A stretch of DNA of 8,409 nucleotides from an uncultured Collinsella sp. (GTDB lineage: Bacteria; Actinomycetota; Coriobacteriia; Coriobacteriales; Coriobacteriaceae): the NCBI GenBank assembly GCA_958427895.1, contig CAUADW010000072.1, forward strand, positions 1 through 8,409, in the 5' to 3' direction. Each line of letters opens with the position of its first letter. Within the stretch, counting starts at the first letter, position 1. The notes below the pieces were generated by a model, which saw nothing but the letters and a program-made list of their open reading frames with translations, ran no database searches and was not told the origin of the DNA. The position numbers and the translations under genes are program-made. Positions 1-6,102 of this stretch are shown piece after piece.

Positions 1-313
1 AAGATAATACGATGCAACCTTGGGGGCTGTCAACGAAAACCTCTAGATACACGGTGCCGGGCGTATCTATATAGCTGTGACCTGCGGTTTTGTTGAGTTT
101 GGATATGAAGGACGGTGGTTTTGGATACTGAGGTGACATTTCCCGAGGTAACACTTTGGTGTAGTAGAGTACACCTTCAGAATCGAACTTCGATACCGGC
201 TTAATTGCACCTATATATAGCTCGAGATCGGGCTTCCGCGGCAGATTCGAGCGTGGATTTTCTCCCGTTTGAAATCGAGCGTGGATAATCTCCCACTTTT
301 GGCGTGTCCCCAT
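1..313 (-). other. Open frame running off the left edge, possible partial gene
   Basis: On the minus strand one frame has no stop from the ATG at 313-311 down to the first base, about 104 codons. The first stop upstream is a TAA near 328, inside the palindromic repeat. The first 30 or so codons lie in that repeat. The rest (about 222 down to 1) reads like ordinary protein, with stretches such as ELYIGAIKPVSKF and YIDTPGTVYLEVFVDS. I do not recognise a family and see no ribosome binding site before 313. A second minus frame is also open over 201-509, so openness alone is weak evidence. It could be the 5' part of a gene that continues leftwards, a decayed gene, or a repeat-borne frame that is never translated. 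Confidence 0.22.
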
Positions 314-392
314 GGCCAAAGTGGCAGATTATCCACGCCCATTCTCCAGGCGGGAGATTTTCCACGCTCGTGTGTCCGATAATCCACGCTCG
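248..392. repeat. Nested imperfect palindrome built from a GAGCGTGGAT motif
   Basis: The motif CGAGCGTGGAT, or its reverse complement, occurs five times in slightly varied form: at 248, 276, about 331, 360 and 382. Two are forward and three are inverted. The outer arms 248-267 and 351-370 match at 17 of 20 positions when inverted. The inner arms 280-302 and 316-337 match almost perfectly with one indel. Both pairs share a centre near 309, so the segment 248-370 could form one long hairpin or cruciform. It contains no convincing gene. The layout resembles dispersed bacterial palindromic repeats, but whether it recurs in the genome cannot be seen here. Confidence 0.7.
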
Positions 393-422
393 ACCAGGAT
401 GACTGGGATAGGTGCGGCCTTT

Positions 423-640
423 GTCTCGATCTGTAACGTCTAGAGAACATTTTCTCCCCAATCTGTTACAGATTGAGATATTACGCAGAGACCCCAGCTC
501 GCGTCTCATTCTGTAACAGTTAGATAGGTTTTCCTCCCCTATCTGTTATAGATCGAGATGTTTTTCTGCTAGCACCTGGCATTGTCTCGATCTGTAACAG
601 TTAGAAACGATTAAACCGTCTTGGTGTTACAGATTGAGAC
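423..640. repeat. Array of three 57-bp palindromic units
   Basis: Three units of exactly 57 bp lie at 423-479, 503-559 and 584-640, separated by 23 and 24 bp of unrelated sequence (period 80-81 bp). Each has 15-16-bp arms close to GTCTCGATCTGTAACA and its inverse TGTTACAGATCGAGAC. The middle of each unit differs in sequence but can form a second stem: 443-447 with 452-456, AGATAGG 522-528 with CCTATCT 538-544, and a weaker one in the third unit. Conserved arms, fixed length and a variable but self-pairing core suggest a structured repeat family, read as DNA hairpins or RNA. The array lies directly downstream of the tRNA-Thr terminator. Confidence 0.8.
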
Positions 641-681
641 AAATTGGGGAACGAGACGGACGCCGAGCCTGATAACTCGCC

Positions 682-722
682 AAAAAAAGAAACGGACTCT
701 GTCCCATATAGAGACAGAGCCC
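682..722 (-). terminator. Intrinsic terminator of tRNA-Thr
   Basis: Read on the minus strand, a 10-bp stem (722-713 with 703-694, one G-U pair) closes a nine-base loop. It is followed by a U-rich tract at 693-682 with seven consecutive T. It begins 11 bases after the 3' end of the tRNA, as expected for a single-tRNA transcript. Confidence 0.88.
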
Positions 723-732
723 GAAACTCTCA

Positions 733-807
733 TGGAGCCAGTGACAGGAATCGAACCTGCAACCCACTGATTACAAATCAGTTGCGCTACCGTTGCGCCA
801 CACTGGC
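733..807 (-). tRNA. tRNA-Thr, anticodon UGU
   Basis: The minus strand folds as a complete 75-nt cloverleaf. It has a 7-bp acceptor stem (GCCAGTG with CACTGGC), a D stem GCGC/GCGC, an anticodon stem ACTGA/TCAGT with loop TTTGTAA, and a T arm with TTCGATT. The anticodon TGT (plus-strand 773-775) reads ACA and, by wobble, other threonine codons. The discriminator base is U and the 3' CCA is encoded. It is transcribed alone, with its own terminator just downstream. No direct repeat of its 3' end is visible nearby, so there is no sign that it served as an attachment site within the window. Confidence 0.97.
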
Positions 808-837
808 ACACTTGGCGCTTTCGCGCGAAGCCTGTTA

Positions 838-866
838 AGAATAATGGAATTGCGGACGGGGCGCAA
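838..866 (-). promoter_or_regulatory. Candidate promoter of tRNA-Thr
   Basis: On the minus strand TTGCGC (866-861) and TATTCT (843-838) are separated by exactly 17 bp, and the -10 box lies 30 bases before the tRNA. The -35 matches consensus at three of six positions and the -10 at four of six. Position and spacing support it more than the sequence does. Confidence 0.45.
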
Positions 867-960
867 CAGGCCGCACGGCGTTATATAAATATGCAAAATC
901 CAGCAACAGCGCGTACCAGGCCCGTTCATTTCTGTCAATGCGCCCTCAATCTTAAAACCA

Positions 961-1020
961 TTCGCCAGAACGAATAGTTTTAATTACAATTGGCTATATA
1001 AAACTATTCGTTCTGGCGAA
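961..1020. promoter_or_regulatory. Perfect 22-bp inverted repeat, candidate operator of the HTH-kinase gene
   Basis: The arms 961-982 and 999-1020 are exact reverse complements over 22 bp around a 16-bp AT-rich centre. The right arm ends ten bases before the ATG of the HTH-kinase gene and touches its ribosome binding site (GAAGGG, 1018-1023). TACAAT at 985-990 in the centre could be a -10 box, although no good -35 stands 17 bp upstream. No T-run follows the hairpin in the plus direction, so it is not a typical terminator. I infer an operator for the HTH of the downstream protein, with binding to both arms blocking transcription. A translation-blocking mRNA hairpin is the alternative. Confidence 0.6.
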
Positions 1021-1030
1021 GGGTTTCGCG

Positions 1031-2371
1031 ATGTTGACTACCAAGGAAGCAGCCGAGCTGCTCGGCATCAGCCCGCGCAGGGTGCAGGAGCTCATTAAGA
1101 ACGGCGCGCTGACCGCCCGCAAGGCTTCTGGCGTGTGGCTCATCGACAAAGACAGCGTAGACGCGCGACTCCGCTCCGCAACCAAAAGAGGGGGACGACC
1201 TCGTCGTGGGCATGGGAAAAGCGAAGTCGCATTTACCCTCATGAACCGCACGCACGAAGTAGCCCAACTGGTCTACAGCACATCGCGAAAAGACTTCACC
1301 CACATCGGCGCCGACGTCGATTACGCCCACGCCCCTATTGGAGTATTTGGCCCTAATAGCCCCATATCGCTCGACTCCTTCCGCATCTGGTGGCGCGGCC
1401 GCGGTATCCCGCTCGCACGCATTGGACTAGCCTCCCTGCTTGCAGAAGCCGCAGTCGATGTTCCCGATGAACTCGTCCAGCGAAATCTTGGCCTCTCCTT
1501 ATCCGACCAGTATTGGATTAGGCCCCAAGACTCCGGTCTCGCGTGGGAAGATATCAATTTCTTCAATAATGCTTTTGACGACGTCTCTCTCGGCATCGCG
1601 CCCTTCGCCCCAGAGGGCAAGGCAGCTGCCGCAAAGCCCGATAACACCTCGGACGGCAATCTTCAAAAGTACTGGACATGCGAGGATGACCGTCGAATCC
1701 TCCACAAGGCAGGTGCACATCTAAACCAGGAACCTTATAACGAGCTGGTGGCGACTGCACTTCACCGTCGCATCCTAAACGCTTGCGATTATGTGCCTTA
1801 CTCGCTCGAGGGCACGGGCACTTCCGCCCTGAGCATATGCGATGTCTTCTTAACTGATGAAGAAGAGTATGTCCCTGCGTTCTATGTAAACCAGCACGCA
1901 AACGCAGATGAACGGCTAACCGACTACGAGCGATACGTAGCAAACTGCGAGGAACTCGGGGTGACAGGCGTCAAGGATGCCCTTGACCGCATGATCGTGT
2001 GCGACGACATCATCGCCAACTACGATCGTCATTGGCGTAACTTTGGCCTCGTGCGAAACGTCAACTCACTAGTCTGCAGACCAGCCCCCATCTTCGATTC
2101 AGGCTCATCACTCTGGTGCAACATATCACTAGAGGAGCTTAGGGCGGGAGAGCACAGTTTTACCAGCGCGCAGTTTCATTCAAGCCCCGCCAAACAAATG
2201 CTGCTCGTCGAGGACATGGGCTGGTTCGATGGAGACAAACTCAAAGGCTTTGTCGACGAGGCAATCGAGATTCTGTCTAAAAACGATGCTCTAGCAGCGA
2301 GACTACCTTATCTAAAAGAGGCGCTAACGTGGCGCCTCGAAAGAATGATCGACATCGCTGAATGGAGTTAG
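1031..2371 (+). CDS. Excisionase-like HTH fused to a HipA-like kinase
   Basis: A 446-residue protein. Residues 1-48 form an excisionase/MerR-like helix-turn-helix (TTKEAAELLGISPRRVQELI, then a wing with GVWLID). A basic linker (51-63) follows. The rest looks like a HipA-type serine/threonine kinase. S207 lies in a TSDGNLQK segment that resembles the HipA loop carrying the autophosphorylated serine. K226 is the likely ATP-binding lysine, E234 or E238 (QEPYNE) the helix glutamate, D332 and N337 (YDRHWRN) the catalytic loop, and D356 (IFDSGSS) the metal-binding aspartate. All key kinase residues appear present. HipA toxins phosphorylate translation factors or tRNA synthetases and are normally held by a separate HipB repressor; none is encoded beside it. 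The start has GAAGG eight bases upstream. Many CTA, TTA and ATA codons set it apart from the neighbouring operon. Its substrate is unknown, and it could be a regulator rather than a toxin. Confidence 0.85.
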   Translation: MLTTKEAAELLGISPRRVQELIKNGALTARKASGVWLIDKDSVDARLRSATKRGGRPRRGHGKSEVAFTLMNRTHEVAQLVYSTSRKDFTHIGADVDYAHAPIGVFGPNSPISLDSFRIWWRGRGIPLARIGLASLLAEAAVDVPDELVQRNLGLSLSDQYWIRPQDSGLAWEDINFFNNAFDDVSLGIAPFAPEGKAAAAKPDNTSDGNLQKYWTCEDDRRILHKAGAHLNQEPYNELVATALHRRILNACDYVPYSLEGTGTSALSICDVFLTDEEEYVPAFYVNQHANADERLTDYERYVANCEELGVTGVKDALDRMIVCDDIIANYDRHWRNFGLVRNVNSLVCRPAPIFDSGSSLWCNISLEELRAGEHSFTSAQFHSSPAKQMLLVEDMGWFDGDKLKGFVDEAIEILSKNDALAARLPYLKEALTWRLERMIDIAEWS

Positions 2372-2397
2372 CAAGGCAGCATTGCCCCGCCAACTCC
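2364..2397. terminator. Hairpin between converging genes, possible bidirectional terminator
   Basis: The segment between the two converging stop codons folds on itself. Read on the minus strand it gives a continuous 15-bp stem with three G-U pairs and a four-base loop. The plus strand makes the same shape with three mismatches. It includes the kinase stop codon and ends one base before the end of the yacP-like gene. No T-run follows in either direction, so it is at best a weak or factor-assisted terminator. Confidence 0.4.
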
Positions 2398-2398
2398 C

Positions 2399-3076
2399 CT
2401 ACCGTCCGCGCAACGCCTTGAGCTTGGCCAGGGTATCGGGGCTCAGGCGGCTGCCCAGAGTCATCTTGATCTGCGGAGCTTCCTCTGCCTCGTGAACGTC
2501 GTTATCGATCTGTTTGATCTCGTCCACCAGCATACGGCTCGAGATGCGCGTGACGCCCTTGCCCATGACGACGGCCTGTATTGTGCCGTCACTCGATACC
2601 ACGGAGCACGCGCGGCCTTCCTCGCGTGCCTCGATGCAGAGCTTTTGCACCACGGTATCAGCCGATACGCCCGTCGGCGAAAACTCGATACGCACGCCGC
2701 GAGCAGGCAGGTTGGGGCGCTCGCTGGAGATATTGCCCGCGCCGTCAAACACGATTACGGCCTCGTACCGACCTTGGGCAAACGCGGCAACGTCGTTGAT
2801 GAGGGCGGTGCGTGCCATATCGTGAACGTCGCTGGAATACGGATCGTCTGAATGGTCGTACACGAGCTTTTCGTAGCGCGGCGTGCAGTGGATCACGTTG
2901 TAGCCGTCGACCACCAGCAGCTCGGGCTTATTGGAGTGCACCGTCGAGACCGGGTCGGCGATGGCCTGCGCAAACGCATTGCCGCCCACGCCGTAGGTCG
3001 CGGCCGAAACAATCGGCTTGGCCGAGCCCTCGCCAAAGCGCTTGGCCTTGGACTTGGCACGGTTCTTTTTGGACAT
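2399..3076 (-). CDS. yacP: YacP/Rae1-like NYN-domain ribonuclease
   Basis: A 225-residue protein with a lysine-rich, probably flexible N-terminus (1-50) and then a NYN (PIN-like) domain. The nuclease signature is LLVVDGYNVIH (53-63, D57 and N60). Further acidic positions suited to metal binding are D111 in VFDG, D140 in SAD and D163 in SSDG. In Bacillus subtilis the homologue Rae1 cleaves certain mRNAs at the ribosomal A site. The same activity here is inferred from family and position. It lies last in the operon, three bases after rlmB. Its ribosome binding site GGGGGAGGAG overlaps the final rlmB codons, so the two are probably translationally coupled. The family is usually about 170 residues; the extra length is mainly the N-terminal tail. 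Confidence 0.9.
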   Translation of the reverse strand: MSKKNRAKSKAKRFGEGSAKPIVSAATYGVGGNAFAQAIADPVSTVHSNKPELLVVDGYNVIHCTPRYEKLVYDHSDDPYSSDVHDMARTALINDVAAFAQGRYEAVIVFDGAGNISSERPNLPARGVRIEFSPTGVSADTVVQKLCIEAREEGRACSVVSSDGTIQAVVMGKGVTRISSRMLVDEIKQIDNDVHEAEEAPQIKMTLGSRLSPDTLAKLKALRGR

Positions 3077-3079
3077 GCG

Positions 3080-3994
3080 CTACTCCTCCCCCATGAGCTC
3101 GCCGACGTTGCGGCGCAGCCACTCAAAGCACAGCGCCGTGGTCGCCTGGGCAACATTGAGGCTCTCGGTCATGCCGCGCTGGGGAAGCTTGGTCAAAAAG
3201 TCGCATTTCTCGAGCACCAGGCGCGAGATGCCGTCGCCCTCGGAGCCCATGACGAGCGCCACGCGGCCCTCGAAGGGAGCATCCCAGCAGCTGCCCTCGG
3301 CGTGCTCGGAGGCGCCGCCCACCCAAAAACCGGCGGCTTTGAGGTCGTCGAGCGCACGAGCGATATTGGGGACCTGCGCGATAGGCAGATGCATGACAGC
3401 ACCGGCCGAGGTCTTGTAGCTGCCCACGGTCACGCCGGCGGCACGCTTGTTGGCGATGACGACGCCGGCCGCGCCCACGACCTCGGCGGAGCGCACAATG
3501 GCGCCAAAGTTGCCGTCGTCGGTCACATGGTCGAGCACGACGACAAGCGCCGGACCGTCGCCTGCGCGGTCGAGAATATCGGCGACATCAGCATAGGGGA
3601 AGTTGCCAACCTCGAGTGCGATGCCCTGATGAGCGCCATGGCTCGACAGTGCGTCGAGCTGCGCACGCGGCACATACTTAATGCGGACGCCCGCGGCGTT
3701 GAGGTCGTCGACCAGGCGCGACAAGGCGGCATCGCGCTCTCCACCCTCGACAATGAGCGCGCACTTGATGGGAAAACCAGTGCGTAGCGCCTCGGCGGCA
3801 GCACGACGACCTTCGATAAACTCGCCCTTGGGAGCCTGGACAGCGTCGCGGTTGCGATCGCGCTGCGGACGTGCGGCCTGGGCGCGATCGCGCTGGCCCT
3901 TGGGAGCGGCAGCGCGGTCATTGCGGCGAATCGGACGCGAGCCAGAAGCAGCCTGCTTGCCGCCACGAGGCGCACGCTTGCGATTGTCGGCCAT
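3080..3994 (-). CDS. rlmB: 23S rRNA 2'-O-methyltransferase, RlmB/TrmH (SPOUT) family
   Basis: A 304-residue SpoU-type methyltransferase. Residues 1-55 are a low-complexity tail rich in Arg, Ala, Gln and Asp that probably helps bind RNA. Residues 57-130 match the substrate-binding domain (GEFIEGRRAAAEAL). The catalytic domain carries motif 1 (LDHVTDDGNFGAIVRSAE, with N162 and R168), motif 2 (VMGSEGDGISR, 248-258) and the knot motif 3 (LPQRGMTESLNVAQA, 270-284). These bind S-adenosylmethionine in a trefoil knot and act as dimers. RlmB methylates Gm2251 in E. coli 23S rRNA; some relatives modify tRNA or other rRNA positions, so the exact target is inferred. The start has a perfect AAGGAGG seven bases upstream (4008-4002). 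Unlike the other operon genes it is set well apart from its upstream neighbour, by 143 nt. Confidence 0.95.
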   Translation of the reverse strand: MADNRKRAPRGGKQAASGSRPIRRNDRAAAPKGQRDRAQAARPQRDRNRDAVQAPKGEFIEGRRAAAEALRTGFPIKCALIVEGGERDAALSRLVDDLNAAGVRIKYVPRAQLDALSSHGAHQGIALEVGNFPYADVADILDRAGDGPALVVVLDHVTDDGNFGAIVRSAEVVGAAGVVIANKRAAGVTVGSYKTSAGAVMHLPIAQVPNIARALDDLKAAGFWVGGASEHAEGSCWDAPFEGRVALVMGSEGDGISRLVLEKCDFLTKLPQRGMTESLNVAQATTALCFEWLRRNVGELMGEE

Positions 3995-4137
3995 AGGACG
4001 GCCTCCTTAAATAGATAACGAACAAGAATCGACCGTCCGAGCCACGGCACCTTGCCTTTCAATCGTCGGGCATGACCACCAGGTCTATGCCCTCCTCTTT
4101 CAAGGCAATCTGCCGCACCTCGAACGGTCGACAAATA

Positions 4138-5604
4138 CTAGAGACTCTTAATACGAGTGCCCGCGGCCGTATCCTCAATGGTGAGGCCCAGGTCCTTGAG
4201 CTGGTCGCGGATGGCATCTGCCAGATCCCAGTTCTTGGCGGCACGAGCCTCGGCACGAGCCTCGAGAATCTTGGCAGCGGCCTCGTCCACGTCGTCGCCC
4301 GTGTAGGCAACCAAACCGGCGGCAACGCCCAGCAGGCCCAGCGGCAACTCGACCTTGGGCTCGGGAAGCTCAACGCCAAACGTATCGAGCAGCTCGGCCA
4401 GCGTATCGGCGGCAGCCAGGACTGCGGCCTTGTCGGCAGCATCGCCCGCCTGCTCCAGATACTGATTGCACTCGGTGACAAAGCCAAAGACAGCACCCAT
4501 GGCACCGGCGGTGTTAAAGTCGTCGTCCATGCACTCCTTAAAGGCGGCGCGGGTCTCGGCGGCCTTGGCGGCAAACGCCTCGGATGCTGCCTCATCGGCA
4601 TCGGTCGTCGCATGGTTCGCGGCCCAGCGCAGATTCTCGACCGTACCGGCGATACGCGTGAGCGAGTTCTCGGCACCCTCCAGGCGCTCCCAAGAAAAGT
4701 CGAGCGGCGAGCGATAGCTCGTCTGCAGCATCAGCAGGCGCAGGGCGGCAGCGGAGTGCTGCTCGAGGACCTCGGCCAGCGTAAAGAAGTTGCCGAGAGA
4801 CTTGGACATCTTCTCGCCGTCTACCAGCAGCATGCCCGTGTGCATCCAGGTGTTGGAGAAGCCCTGGTGCCAGGCGCAGGTGGCCTGGGCGCACTCGTTC
4901 TCGTGATGCGGGAAGGCAAGGTCGGAGCCGCCGCCGTGGATGTCGATCGGAGTGCCCAGGTAGCGATGCACCATGGCGGCGCACTCGGTGTGCCAACCGG
5001 GACGGCCCTCGCCCCAGGGACTCGGCCAGCTGGGCTCGCCGGGCTTGGCGGCCTTCCACAGGGCAAAGTCGAGCGGATCGTTCTTGTCCTCGTTCTCCTC
5101 GATGCGCGCGCCAACCATAAGGTCGTCGATGTTGCGGCCCGAGACCTGACCATAGTTGGGATCGCTGCGCACGGCAAAGTACACATCGCCGTTATCGGCG
5201 GCGTAGGCGTGGCCCTGCTCGATGAGCGTCTTGATCATGGCGATCATGGGGCCGATCTCCTTGGTGGCGCGAGGACGCACATCGGGATCGAGCACGTTGG
5301 CGGCGCGCATAACGCCGATAAACTTGTCAGAGAACTCCGTCGCAACCTCGGCGGCGGTACGGCCCTGCTCGTTGGCGCGCTTGATGATCTTGTCATCGAC
5401 ATCGGTGAGGTTCTGGGCGAATGTGACCTCATAGCCGCTCGCGATGAGCCAGCGACGAATTACGTCAAAGCTGATGAACGTGCGGGCGTTGCCGATGTGG
5501 ATGTTGTCGTAGACCGTGGGGCCGCACACGTACATGCGGACCTTGCCGGACTCGATGGGCTGGAACTCTTCCTTTTTATGGGTAGCGCTGTTGTAGATAC
5601 GCAT
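4138..5604 (-). CDS. cysS: Cysteinyl-tRNA synthetase
   Basis: A full-length 488-residue class I synthetase that activates cysteine with ATP and attaches it to tRNA-Cys in the cytoplasm. The HIGH-type motif is HIGN (36-39) and the KMSKS loop is intact (265-269). The four zinc ligands that recognise the cysteine thiol are C27, C208, H233 and E237. The C-terminus (about 330-488) is the helical DALR-like and anticodon-binding part, ending in a usual EDTAAGTR tail. The ATG has AAGGAG six bases upstream, and that site forms the last codons of ispF, with only three bases between the genes. Pairing with ispD/ispF and rlmB is a common arrangement in Gram-positive bacteria. Confidence 0.98.
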   Translation of the reverse strand: MRIYNSATHKKEEFQPIESGKVRMYVCGPTVYDNIHIGNARTFISFDVIRRWLIASGYEVTFAQNLTDVDDKIIKRANEQGRTAAEVATEFSDKFIGVMRAANVLDPDVRPRATKEIGPMIAMIKTLIEQGHAYAADNGDVYFAVRSDPNYGQVSGRNIDDLMVGARIEENEDKNDPLDFALWKAAKPGEPSWPSPWGEGRPGWHTECAAMVHRYLGTPIDIHGGGSDLAFPHHENECAQATCAWHQGFSNTWMHTGMLLVDGEKMSKSLGNFFTLAEVLEQHSAAALRLLMLQTSYRSPLDFSWERLEGAENSLTRIAGTVENLRWAANHATTDADEAASEAFAAKAAETRAAFKECMDDDFNTAGAMGAVFGFVTECNQYLEQAGDAADKAAVLAAADTLAELLDTFGVELPEPKVELPLGLLGVAAGLVAYTGDDVDEAAAKILEARAEARAAKNWDLADAIRDQLKDLGLTIEDTAAGTRIKSL

Positions 5605-5607
5605 TCG

Positions 5608-6102
5608 TTACTCCTTAACGGTTTTCTGTAGCAGGCAGACGGCCCAGGCGCCGATTCCCTCGCCCTGGCCTTCCCAACCGAGCTTTTCGGTCGTAGTGGC
5701 GGCGACGCCCACGTTTTCGACGTCAACGCCCAGGGCATGGGCAAGGTTGGCGCGCATGGCATCGCGGTGCGGGGTGATCTTAGGCTGCTGGCAGGCAATG
5801 GTGCAATCGGCATCGACAAACTCAAAGCCCAACTCGCGCGCATAGTCCATTACGCGGGCAAGCAGCACCATCGAATCGGCACCCTCGTAGGCGGGATCGG
5901 TATCGGGGAATAGCTTGCCGATGTCTCCCCCGCGGCAGGCGCCCAGAATGGCGTCGGCCAAAGCGTGCGCGAGCACATCGGCATCCGAGTGGCCCAGCAG
6001 GCCGCGCTCGTAGGGAATGTCGACACCGCCGATGATACATCGACGCCCCTCCACCAGACGGTGGACGTCGTAGCCATGGCCAATGCGCAGGTTACTGAAC
6101 AT
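5608..6102 (-). CDS. ispF: 2-C-methyl-D-erythritol 2,4-cyclodiphosphate synthase
   Basis: A 164-residue enzyme of the MEP isoprenoid pathway that cyclises CDP-methylerythritol 2-phosphate to MEcPP and releases CMP; the family works as a homotrimer. The zinc ligands are D12 and H14 (GHGYDVHRL) and H46 in LGHSDADVLAHALADAILGA. GDIG (about 59-62), FPDTD (65-69) and the CDP-binding TTTEKLG (136-142) are also present. I chose the ATG at 6102, which gives MFSNLRIGHGYD, the usual family start, with an AGAGGA site eight bases upstream. An ATG 11 codons further up would only add residues that overlap ispD. With this start the gene overlaps the ispD end by 11 nt, suggesting coupled translation of consecutive pathway steps. 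Confidence 0.96.
   Translation of the reverse strand: MFSNLRIGHGYDVHRLVEGRRCIIGGVDIPYERGLLGHSDADVLAHALADAILGACRGGDIGKLFPDTDPAYEGADSMVLLARVMDYARELGFEFVDADCTIACQQPKITPHRDAMRANLAHALGVDVENVGVAATTTEKLGWEGQGEGIGAWAVCLLQKTVKE

Noticed and set aside
44..69. Small inverted repeats near the left edge (TAGATAC/GTATCTA; GGTGTA/TACACC at 158-175)
   Set aside because: The arms are only six or seven bases long with no associated signal, within what chance gives in a region of this composition.
201..509. Minus-strand open frame of 102 codons across the palindromic repeats
   Set aside because: It consists almost wholly of repeat sequence, has no clear ribosome binding site and reads repeated motifs as peptide. 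Probably spurious.
423..640. CRISPR-like array (57-bp repeats with 23-24-bp spacers)
   Set aside because: Only three units, repeat cores diverge, spacers are shorter than the repeats, and no cas gene is visible. A palindromic repeat family explains it better.
733..807. tRNA-Thr as the attachment site of an integrated element
   Set aside because: No direct repeat of the tRNA 3' end and no integrase are seen. The kinase gene lies on the 5' side, whereas integration usually uses the 3' half.
961..1020. Invertible promoter (phase-variation switch)
   Set aside because: The 16-bp centre is too short for a recombinase-inverted promoter segment, and no invertase gene is in the window.
4072..5631. 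Long plus-strand open frame of about 519 codons opposite cysS
   Set aside because: It is the antisense shadow of a high-GC gene with every CysS motif on the other strand. The same applies to the long plus-strand frames at 2852-3787, 6083-7060 and 7078-7917.
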